Positions 1-4,959 of a stretch of 5,711 bases of DNA are shown piece after piece. The stretch spans positions 1 to 5,711 of the forward strand of contig JAQBNY010000082.1 of the NCBI GenBank assembly GCA_028288315.1. Direction: 5' to 3'. Made by a program: the position numbers and the translations under genes. The first letter of the stretch is position 1. Every line of letters starts with the position of its first letter. The notes below the pieces were generated by a model that was given only the letters and a program-made list of their open reading frames with translations, did not search any database and had not been told where the DNA came from. This DNA comes from Mucilaginibacter sp. GTDB taxonomy: Bacteria; Bacteroidota; Bacteroidia; Sphingobacteriales; Sphingobacteriaceae.

Positions 1-220
1 CTACTAAAAGCAATCCAAACATTATTAACAATAAGGCAATTGCTGTTAAAATATGTTCGCTGTTGAAAACACCTGTTGCATCTGCCAGTTTACTGGATGG
101 CGACTGGTTATTATAGCCGTTATGCAAGACTTTTTTAACTACCATTAAAGGTATGTAGGCGATTATACAAAAGTAACCTATCAGCCTGCTTTTGTAAGAA
201 AATAGAAATCGTGATCTCAT
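1..220 (-). CDS. Small integral membrane protein, N-terminal part (cut by left edge)
   Basis: The frame is open from an ATG at 220-218 to the window edge, giving 73 codons with no stop. The protein starts MRSRFLFSYKSRLIGY and has a hydrophobic segment at about residues 13-27, a polar loop at about 30-54 rich in N, S and K, and a second hydrophobic segment at about 56-73 that runs off the edge. The positive charge before the first segment suggests a cytoplasmic N-terminus. From memory it resembles a family of small, uncharacterised, roughly four-helix Bacteroidota membrane proteins that start with a 'FLFPHRFKxIGW'-like stretch and often sit next to a small Xre-type regulator. That match is unverified and the function is unknown. 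The start is supported by a canonical promoter about 20 bases upstream and by the lack of any earlier in-frame ATG in the short leader. It has its own promoter, so it need not belong to the rpsP-rimM transcript. Confidence 0.7.
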   Translation of the reverse strand, partial: MRSRFLFSYKSRLIGYFCIIAYIPLMVVKKVLHNGYNNQSPSSKLADATGVFNSEHILTAIALLLIMFGLLLV

Positions 221-223
221 AAT

Positions 224-282
224 TGTAAAGTTTGATTTACCAAATGTAAAACAAACATTACAAATGTCAAACATGTTTGACA
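224..282. promoter_or_regulatory. Three tandem 18-bp operator-like dyads over the promoter
   Basis: The rightmost site (265-282) is a perfect 18-bp palindrome, TGTCAAACATGTTTGACA. The middle site (245-262) has TGTAA/TTACA arms with the same 18-base span. The left site (224-241) has TGTAAA and TTTACC arms. Starts are 21 and 20 bases apart, about two helical turns, so all three would face the same side of the DNA. The middle and right sites share 12 of 18 bases in direct alignment. Together they cover the -33 element, the spacer and the likely start point of the promoter, which is the layout expected for cooperative repression. The regulator is not identifiable from the window. Confidence 0.55.
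241..271 (-). promoter_or_regulatory. Bacteroidota-type promoter for the membrane protein gene
   Basis: Reading the minus strand, TTTG (271-268) is followed by 19 bases and then TACATTTG (248-241). This fits the known Bacteroidota primary sigma consensus, -33 TTTG and -7 TAnnTTTG with about 19 bases between. The expected transcript start is near 235, leaving a leader of about 15 bases before the ATG at 220. No Shine-Dalgarno sequence is visible, as is usual in this phylum. A second, weaker pairing, TTTG (284-281) with TAATGTTTG (260-252), is also present. Confidence 0.6.
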
Positions 283-309
283 AATATTTTTTTTGAGTTA
301 TCTAATCCC

Positions 310-837
310 TTAGTCTTCTAAATAAACATCCAGCAAACCATCGGGCAGGGCAATGTATATTTCACCGCCCTCAACGTCAATGCCTTTTATAATATCAACA
401 TTCAGCGGGAACAGCACTTCCTTATTTTTATATTGAACAGTGGCTATCAACTGCTGCGGATATTCCACAATATCTAATATCTCGCCTAACTCGCCGTGGG
501 TTTCATCAACGGCAATAAAACCCTTAACATCTTTAAGTGTAAATTCGTCCTTTTTCTTTTTAGGCTTCAGTTTATTAGGCAGATAAAGGTCTTTTTTGAC
601 CAGGGCAGATGCTTTTTCAATAGTATCTATATCCTCCAAAAACAGGTATGCCTGGTTTTTTTGCAGATACTTTATTGAGGTTACAAAGTAAGGTACCAGC
701 TTACCGGCAAGGTCAATAAACAGTGAGGTGATCTTAATCTTCTCGGCACCTTCAAAATCTATATACAATTGCATTTCGCCTTTAAGGCCTTTGGTTTTTA
801 GTATACTGCCTATTCTGAAACAATCTTCGGTTTTCAT
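310..837 (-). CDS. rimM: Ribosome maturation factor RimM
   Basis: This 175-residue protein has the normal RimM length. RimM binds the assembling 30S subunit through S19 and helps mature the 16S rRNA head domain in the cytoplasm. The N-terminal RimM barrel spans about residues 6-88 and holds the family signature RIGSILKTKGLKGE (8-21). The C-terminal PRC-barrel spans about 100-172, with the typical VLFPLNVDIIKGIDVEGGEIYIALPDGLLD stretch split over 141-170. The linker at 91-96 is lysine-rich (KPKKKK). The start is ATG at 837-835, with an AT-rich leader and no Shine-Dalgarno sequence. It lies 136 bases downstream of rpsP in the same orientation, the pairing seen in many bacteria (rpsP-rimM-trmD-rplS in E. 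coli), but trmD does not follow here. A perfect hairpin ends 17 bases before the start codon and may tune its expression. Confidence 0.93.
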   Translation of the reverse strand: MKTEDCFRIGSILKTKGLKGEMQLYIDFEGAEKIKITSLFIDLAGKLVPYFVTSIKYLQKNQAYLFLEDIDTIEKASALVKKDLYLPNKLKPKKKKDEFTLKDVKGFIAVDETHGELGEILDIVEYPQQLIATVQYKNKEVLFPLNVDIIKGIDVEGGEIYIALPDGLLDVYLED

Positions 838-854
838 TATTAAATGCTTTTAAA

Positions 855-892
855 TAACAATGGCGAAAGACTTGTGTCTTTCGCCATTGTTA
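855..892 (-). terminator. Perfect 17-bp stem-loop before rimM (attenuator or weak terminator)
   Basis: Bases 855-871 pair perfectly with 876-892 around the four-base loop 872-875. In the transcribed direction the arm ends at 855, followed by a short mixed TTTAAAA run instead of a clean U-tract, and rimM starts 17 bases further on. The stem is too regular to be chance. Its position between rpsP and rimM suggests partial termination, an mRNA processing or stability boundary, or control of rimM translation. The poor U-tract makes full termination less likely, and no other rimM promoter is obvious. Confidence 0.6.
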
Positions 893-893
893 G

Positions 894-970
894 AATCAAG
901 ATGTAAGAACCAAGAGACAAGAATCATGACAATCGTCTTTTTTCTTACTTCCTTCGTCCTTAATCCTAAA
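894..970. repeat. Degenerate 7-bp repeat block in two inverted halves
   Basis: The spacer right after rpsP has a clear period of seven. Five plus-strand heptads of the form AxxCAAG or close variants run from 894 to 928 (AATCAAG, then ATGTAAG, AACCAAG and so on). One transition heptad follows at 929-935, then five heptads starting TCTT or TCCT run from 936 to 970. All eleven units share one phase (77 = 11 x 7). The right half reads as NNNAAGA or NNNAGGA heptads on the other strand, so the halves are roughly inverted. Bases 903-909 (GTAAGAA) pair exactly with 942-948. The block ends three bases before the rpsP stop codon. Similar short heptad tracts occur, as far as I remember, between genes in Sphingobacteriaceae. 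The function is unknown. Confidence 0.6.
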
Positions 971-973
971 TAA

Positions 974-1516
974 TTATTCAGCGCTTTCTGCTTCAGTTTC
1001 AGTAGCAGCATCTTCAGCAGGTGCTTCAGAAACTTCTTCTTCTACTTCTTCAGCAACCGGTGTGTTTTTAGCGGCAATAGCTGCGGCTTTATCATCTTTC
1101 TTTTTCGCTTCAGCAATTAAAGCCAATTTACGGGCTTCGTCTTTTGCAGCGTTAAGGTTTGATTTTTTTCCGGTTATTTTACTGTCTTTTTGATCTAACC
1201 ACTCAGCAAATTTAGTATCTGCTTGTTCTGTAGTTAAAGCACCTTTTTTAACACCACCTTGTAAGTGTTTTTTGTATAATACGCCTTTGTAAGAAAGTAT
1301 TGCACGGCAGGTGTCTGTTGGCTGTGCGCCATTGTTTACCCAATCAAGGGTTTTATCAAAATTAATGTCAATTGTAGCCGGATTGGTGTTTGGGTTGTAT
1401 GAACCTATACGCTCAATAAAACGACCGTCTCTTGGAGCACGGGCATCTGCTACTACGATATAATAAAAAGGTTTGCCTTTTTTACCGTGTCTTTGCAGTC
1501 TGATTTTAGTTGCCAT
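974..1516 (-). CDS. rpsP: 30S ribosomal protein bS16 with long C-terminal extension
   Basis: The protein has 180 residues against about 80 in E. coli. bS16 binds the 5' domain of 16S rRNA and is needed for early 30S assembly. The core at 1-82 is classic: MATKIRLQRHGKKGKPFYYI at the N-terminus, then VVADARAPRDGRFIERIGSYNP (21-42) and the LDWVNNGAQPTDT region (57-69). A second conserved-looking segment (LQGGVKKGALTTEQAD, 85-100) is typical of Bacteroidota bS16. Then come a Lys/Ala-rich stretch (about 110-150) and an acidic tail (151-180) with 12 Glu/Asp and no Lys or Arg. The start ATG (1516-1514) follows an A-rich leader with no Shine-Dalgarno sequence. It has its own promoter and follows the pfkA terminator, so it begins the rpsP-rimM unit. 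Confidence 0.96.
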   Translation of the reverse strand: MATKIRLQRHGKKGKPFYYIVVADARAPRDGRFIERIGSYNPNTNPATIDINFDKTLDWVNNGAQPTDTCRAILSYKGVLYKKHLQGGVKKGALTTEQADTKFAEWLDQKDSKITGKKSNLNAAKDEARKLALIAEAKKKDDKAAAIAAKNTPVAEEVEEEVSEAPAEDAATETEAESAE

Positions 1517-1543
1517 TTTTTTATTTTTTATGTATTCAACATG

Positions 1544-1567
1544 TCCCCGGAGTTCTTTCTGCGGGGA
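1544..1567 (-). promoter_or_regulatory. GC-rich stem-loop at the 5' end of the rpsP leader
   Basis: Bases 1544-1549 (TCCCCG) pair with 1562-1567 (CGGGGA) across a 12-base loop, in an otherwise AT-rich region 28 bases upstream of the rpsP start. It could be part of an autoregulatory ribosomal protein leader. A caution is that the promoter places the transcript start near 1565, so one or two bases of the outer arm may not be in the RNA. The stem is short and there is no comparative support here. Confidence 0.35.
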
Positions 1568-1569
1568 TG

Positions 1570-1600
1570 CAAAGGTATAAAATATTCTTTAAAATATAAA
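1570..1600 (-). promoter_or_regulatory. Promoter of the rpsP-rimM unit
   Basis: On the minus strand, TACCTTTG (1577-1570) is an exact match to the Bacteroidota -7 element TAnnTTTG. The -33 position, 19 bases upstream, reads TTTA (1600-1597) instead of TTTG, and the sequence around it is very AT-rich. The expected start is near 1565, giving an rpsP leader of about 50 bases. The promoter lies just past the pfkA terminator, as expected for a new transcription unit. Confidence 0.6.
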
Positions 1601-1645
1601 AGCCTAATAATTAATTGTGTATGAATTATAGAGAATGCCCGTAGA

Positions 1646-1684
1646 AATTAAAAAGAGCCACTCAATGAGTGGCTCTTTTTAATT
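1646..1684 (-). terminator. Strong intrinsic terminator after pfkA
   Basis: An 18-bp perfect stem (1646-1663 with 1667-1684) closes on a three-base loop. The GC-rich inner part, GAGCCACTC/GAGTGGCTC, is flanked by an A5/T5 pair. Read on the minus strand, the stem runs straight into TTTTTAATTTC, the classic intrinsic terminator form. The near symmetry means it could also stop transcription on the plus strand, but no plus-strand gene needs it. It begins 16 bases after the pfkA stop and separates pfkA from rpsP. Confidence 0.85.
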
Positions 1685-1700
1685 CATAATATAGTATAAA

Positions 1701-2678
1701 CTATATAGACAATATTTCTACCAGCTTTAAAAAGTTGGGGTTTATTTCTATATGATGCTTAATAGCATGCTCAAATGGGGTGTACGATATCTCGTTATGG
1801 ATTATACCTATCATTTCGTTACGATGGCCGTCTCTTAATGCTTCAACAGCAGCTACCCCAACACGGCTTGCCAATACCCTATCCATACATGATGGGCGAC
1901 CGCCGCGTTGTATATGGCCTAATATAGATATGCGCGTATCATAATGCGGGAACCTTTCTTTAACATGGCGGCCTATTTCAAAAGCACCACCGGCATCGTC
2001 GCCTTCGGCAACTATAACAATTTTTGACAGCTTATCTTTACGACTATGCTCTAACCTTTCGCAGAGGTTATTAATATCAGTTTTGGTTTCTGGGATGAGA
2101 ATAGCTTCTGCACCTGATGCTATACCAGTACGCAAGGCAATTAATCCCGAATCACGGCCCATTACTTCAACAATAAATACACGGTCATGTGACTCTGCAG
2201 TATCCCTTATCTTATCAACCGCGTCAATAACTGTGTTAATAGCGGTATCATAACCTATTGTAAAATCAGTGCCAATAAGGTCATTATCAATGGTGCCTGG
2301 TAAACCAACAATAGGCATATCATACTCCTGGCCAAAAATACGGGCGCCGGTAAAAGTACCATCACCGCCAATGGCTACAAGTGCATCAACATTATGTGTT
2401 TTTAATTGATTGTAAGCCAATTTACGACCTTCGGGGGTTCTAAATTGATCACTGCGAGCGGTTTTAAGAATAGTGCCGCCACGCTGAATAATGTTTGATA
2501 CAGATTTTCTGTCCATGGCAAAAAACTCACCATTTATCATCCCCTCATATCCACGGCGGATACCAGTAACCTCTATATCATAATATGTTGCCGAGCGTAC
2601 AACAGCTCTTATGGCAGCATTCATACCCGGTGCATCGCCACCGGAAGTAAAAACTCCTATGTTTTTTATTTGCGTCAT
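1701..2678 (-). CDS. pfkA: ATP-dependent 6-phosphofructokinase
   Basis: This 325-residue cytoplasmic enzyme phosphorylates fructose 6-phosphate to fructose 1,6-bisphosphate, the committed step of glycolysis. Visible motifs are TSGGDAPGMNAAIR (11-24, nucleotide site), GGDGT (104-108), PGTIDND (127-133) with the catalytic Asp131, VEVMGRDSG (170-178, sugar phosphate binding) and ILGHIQRGG (252-260). Gly107 and Gly128 stand where pyrophosphate-dependent enzymes carry Asp and Lys, so ATP is the likely donor. Arg24, Arg28, Arg57 and Glu191 match effector-site positions of the E. coli enzyme, so allosteric control by ADP or PEP is plausible. Length and ends fit the short bacterial PfkA class. The start ATG is at 2678-2676, and a 7-bp AT-rich dyad (1689-1706) overlaps the TAG stop. 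It is separated from dsbD by 104 bases and ended by a strong terminator. Confidence 0.96.
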   Translation of the reverse strand: MTQIKNIGVFTSGGDAPGMNAAIRAVVRSATYYDIEVTGIRRGYEGMINGEFFAMDRKSVSNIIQRGGTILKTARSDQFRTPEGRKLAYNQLKTHNVDALVAIGGDGTFTGARIFGQEYDMPIVGLPGTIDNDLIGTDFTIGYDTAINTVIDAVDKIRDTAESHDRVFIVEVMGRDSGLIALRTGIASGAEAILIPETKTDINNLCERLEHSRKDKLSKIVIVAEGDDAGGAFEIGRHVKERFPHYDTRISILGHIQRGGRPSCMDRVLASRVGVAAVEALRDGHRNEMIGIIHNEISYTPFEHAIKHHIEINPNFLKLVEILSI

Positions 2679-2708
2679 TTTTTTTAAAGGCGCTGAATTT
2701 TAAATGTG

Positions 2709-2730
2709 TACTGCCATTAAATTGGCAGTA
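2709..2730 (-). terminator. 8-bp stem-loop between dsbD and pfkA
   Basis: TACTGCCA (2709-2716) pairs exactly with TGGCAGTA (2723-2730) around a six-base loop. In the transcribed direction it is followed by CACATTTAAAATT, with no proper U-tract. It could be a weak terminator for the birA-dsbD unit, a 3' end stabiliser or a leader structure of pfkA. It lies 30 bases before the pfkA start. Confidence 0.35.
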
Positions 2731-2753
2731 TCGTTTCAACTGTAAAAGTTCCG

Positions 2754-2761
2754 CGAATTTA
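2754..2761 (-). promoter_or_regulatory. Possible -7 element of a pfkA promoter
   Basis: TAAATTCG on the minus strand differs from TAnnTTTG at one base and is placed to give a transcript start about 70 bases before pfkA. No clear TTTG is found at the right distance upstream, so this is only a candidate. The 104-base gap and the stem-loop suggest that pfkA has its own promoter. Confidence 0.25.
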
Positions 2762-2782
2762 CACTAATTTTTCACTCATTGT

Positions 2783-4492
2783 TTACTTTTTGTAAGCCGC
2801 AATACCACTGTCTAAGTATTTTATATACTCATTTACATTAAAAGTAGCGCCCTGCGGCGGCACTAATGTCTCGCCTTTTTCATTTATAATAACATAAAAA
2901 GGCTGGGCGTTTGAGTTATATTTTGATATTTCTTTATCAAGCCACTTGGCACCAAGGGTAGTAATCTTTTTCCCGGTTACGGCCGATGTATATTTTTCAT
3001 TTTCCAGCAAATCCGTTTTATCATCTATCACCAATTGCAACATCACAAATTCATTCTGCAGCCTCTTCAATACTTCCGGAACCGGAAAAACATTTTGCTC
3101 CATTTGGCGGCAGTTAACACAGTTCCACCCTGTAAAATCAATAAGTATTGGTTTTTTAAGCTGTTTTGACACCTCGAGAGCCTGGTCATAATCATACCAT
3201 TCGTCAAGCCCTTTTACTTTTGGCAGGCGTTTAAAAAGCTCTTCGTATTTTTTTGTTTTGATGGTTGTTGTGTTACCCAAGGCTGGCGAGGCACCTGAAC
3301 CCGCTCCGGCAGAAATATCAAAATCCTGTGTGCTTAACGGAGGCAACAATGCGCTTATGGCGTTTAGTGGTGCTCCCCATAAACCTGGTATCATATAAAA
3401 AACAAAAGCAAATACTATTATAGATATAAAAGTACGCGGTACTGAAAGATAAGGAACGTCGCTATCATGCGAGAATTTGATCTTCCCAATAAGATATAAG
3501 CCCGTTAATAACCCTATGGCTATCCATAATGAAAGAACAACCTCACGATCTATCAGGTTCCAATGGTAAGCCAAATCCACATTCGATAAAAATTTAAGCG
3601 CAAATGCGATCTCAATAAAGCCTAAAACAACCTTAACGCTATTTAGCCATCCGCCAGATTTTGGCAGCGTTTTTAATGCCGATGGGAACATGGCGAATAA
3701 AGTAAATGGCAATGCTAAAGCAGTTGAAAACCCCAGCATACTTATAGCTGGGCCTAAGCGCTCGCCTTTAACCGCAGCATCTAACAAAACAGAACTTACA
3801 ATGGGGCCGGTACACGAAAACGAAACCACCACTAATGTGGCAGCCATAAAAAATATCCCAACTAAACCGCCCTTGTCGGAGTTTTCATCAAGTTTATTTG
3901 CCAGTGAACTTGGCAGCGTAATTTCAAACGCCCCAAGGAATGACACACCGAAAACGATCAGCAGTAAAAAGAAGAAGAAATTAAAAACACCATTAGTAGC
4001 TAACCCATTTAAAGCGGCGGGGCCAAATAGTACTGCTACTAAAATGCCTATAAACACGTATATAAATATGATAGATAAGCCATAAAGTACTGAGTTAAAG
4101 ATTCCCTTGCTGCGGCTGCCTGCCTTTTTAGTAAAAAAGCTTACTGTTAATGGCAGCATAGGGTATATGCATGGCATTAAAAATGCTGCAAACCCGCCTA
4201 AAAAGCCGGCAATAAATACCTGCCATAATGTTTTGGGGATTGTTTTACTTTCAGGCTTAGCTTTATTTTGTGCAAGAGCAACTTTTGCGGCTTCAGCTGC
4301 TGCTTTCTTTTTTATGGCAATACTATCTGCAGCGGTTGGTATATCTGTAAACTCTATGCCGCTGGTTGCTACTGTATCAGTGGTGGTGGTTTGCAAAGCC
4401 TTTACCTGTTGTGGTGTTACAACAAAGGCAAGTATGGTAACTAAAAATATAAGTGCGCTGCGTACTATGCTGCGCCTGGTAGGTACTATCAT
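2783..4492 (-). CDS. dsbD: Thiol:disulfide interchange protein DsbD, membrane and thioredoxin part (beta-gamma)
   Basis: This 569-residue inner membrane protein passes electrons from cytoplasmic thioredoxin to the periplasm. A signal-like helix (about 12-30) is followed by an Ala/Lys-rich spacer (about 60-85). A DsbD/CcdA-type membrane domain with about eight helices (89-372) carries the redox cysteines in FLMPCIYPMLPL (Cys108) and FSCTGPIVSS (Cys227). A Gly/Ser/Ala/Thr-rich linker (393-410) leads to a periplasmic thioredoxin-like domain with IDFTGWNCVNCRQME (CVNC, Cys458 and Cys461) and a likely cis-proline at Pro531. The usual N-terminal alpha domain is absent and is encoded by the gene 13 bases upstream. 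The start is ATG at 4492-4490, directly before the charged part of the signal segment. All four expected cysteines are present, so the protein appears functional. Likely roles are keeping periplasmic thiol proteins reduced and supporting cytochrome c maturation. Confidence 0.92.
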   Translation of the reverse strand: MIVPTRRSIVRSALIFLVTILAFVVTPQQVKALQTTTTDTVATSGIEFTDIPTAADSIAIKKKAAAEAAKVALAQNKAKPESKTIPKTLWQVFIAGFLGGFAAFLMPCIYPMLPLTVSFFTKKAGSRSKGIFNSVLYGLSIIFIYVFIGILVAVLFGPAALNGLATNGVFNFFFFLLLIVFGVSFLGAFEITLPSSLANKLDENSDKGGLVGIFFMAATLVVVSFSCTGPIVSSVLLDAAVKGERLGPAISMLGFSTALALPFTLFAMFPSALKTLPKSGGWLNSVKVVLGFIEIAFALKFLSNVDLAYHWNLIDREVVLSLWIAIGLLTGLYLIGKIKFSHDSDVPYLSVPRTFISIIVFAFVFYMIPGLWGAPLNAISALLPPLSTQDFDISAGAGSGASPALGNTTTIKTKKYEELFKRLPKVKGLDEWYDYDQALEVSKQLKKPILIDFTGWNCVNCRQMEQNVFPVPEVLKRLQNEFVMLQLVIDDKTDLLENEKYTSAVTGKKITTLGAKWLDKEISKYNSNAQPFYVIINEKGETLVPPQGATFNVNEYIKYLDSGIAAYKK

Positions 4493-4505
4493 TGTCGTTG
4501 TGTAA

Positions 4506-4958
4506 TTATTTGCCTAATGGTACAGAGAACGTTACCTCATCTGGTGGCAAACATTTTTGATCATTACAGGTCATAAACTCCAGCTTGCCTGTAACTGCTT
4601 TTACATTTTCCGATTTCAATTTAACCTTTTGCTGAAATATTACCGAGTTCTCAAAGTAACCCACATTCATCCCAAATACTTTTTCAAATTTGGTAGTAGG
4701 CTTAGGCTCGCTAGTTTTACCAACTAAGGTATATTCTTTTGATGGAGTAAAAGTAAACGAGGTTTTAACCGGGCCGCCTTCTTTAACAGTTTGTGAGTAA
4801 ATGTGCCAGCCATTGTCTATAGTGGCTTTTAAAAACACAACGGCTTCGGTAGCGCTGATCTTTTTAGCTCCGTATGACCATTTAACATGTGCCTCAACCT
4901 GTGCCTGCGCGCTTGCAGTTATAATTAATGCGGTTATTGCTAAAATCAGTTTCTTCAT
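4506..4958 (-). CDS. Secreted DsbD alpha-domain protein (DsbD N-terminal-like)
   Basis: This 150-residue protein starts with a clear signal peptide (MKKLILAITALIITASAQA, likely cut after Ala19). The remainder is one immunoglobulin-like beta domain resembling the N-terminal domain of DsbD. Diagnostic features are the NGWHIYSQ segment (49-56) and the cysteine pair Cys131 and Cys136 in FMTCNDQKCLPPDE, matching the CX5C-YPPE pair of E. coli DsbD with one base-residue less between the cysteines. In E. coli this pair takes electrons from the gamma domain and hands them to periplasmic partners. Here it is a free protein, so it presumably docks on the DsbD encoded next door. Its ATG (4958-4956) follows the birA stop by one base, suggesting translational coupling. 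No lipobox is present. Confidence 0.85.
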   Translation of the reverse strand: MKKLILAITALIITASAQAQVEAHVKWSYGAKKISATEAVVFLKATIDNGWHIYSQTVKEGGPVKTSFTFTPSKEYTLVGKTSEPKPTTKFEKVFGMNVGYFENSVIFQQKVKLKSENVKAVTGKLEFMTCNDQKCLPPDEVTFSVPLGK

Positions 4959-4959
4959 T

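Noticed and set aside
265..300. Plus-strand terminator (palindrome followed by a T-rich run at 286-294)
   Set aside because: The palindrome is AT-rich with no natural loop, no plus-strand gene precedes it, and its place in an array over a promoter fits an operator better.
496..678. Plus-strand 60-codon open frame inside rimM
   Set aside because: It is antisense to a well-recognised gene, has a low-complexity Phe/Leu-rich translation and resembles no family.
894..970. CRISPR-like array
   Set aside because: The period is only seven bases with no spacers, and no cas genes are present.
1689..1706. AT-rich 7-bp dyad over the pfkA stop codon as a terminator
   Set aside because: It holds one G:C pair per stem and is followed by the far stronger 18-bp terminator.
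2946..3191. Plus-strand 81-codon open frame inside dsbD
   Set aside because: It lies opposite the conserved thioredoxin domain and its Ser/Phe-rich translation is what a reverse frame would give.
3690..4085. Plus-strand 131-codon open frame inside dsbD
   Set aside because: It is antisense to the DsbD membrane helices. Its composition mirrors the hydrophobic codons and no domain is recognisable.
4107..4505. Plus-strand 132-codon open frame opposite the start of dsbD
   Set aside because: It is a shadow of the signal and first helix region of dsbD. It has no promoter-like element and no family resemblance.
4493..4505. Frameshift splitting one dsbD gene in two
   Set aside because: Both products have complete ends and their own signal sequences, so two separate genes explain the data better.
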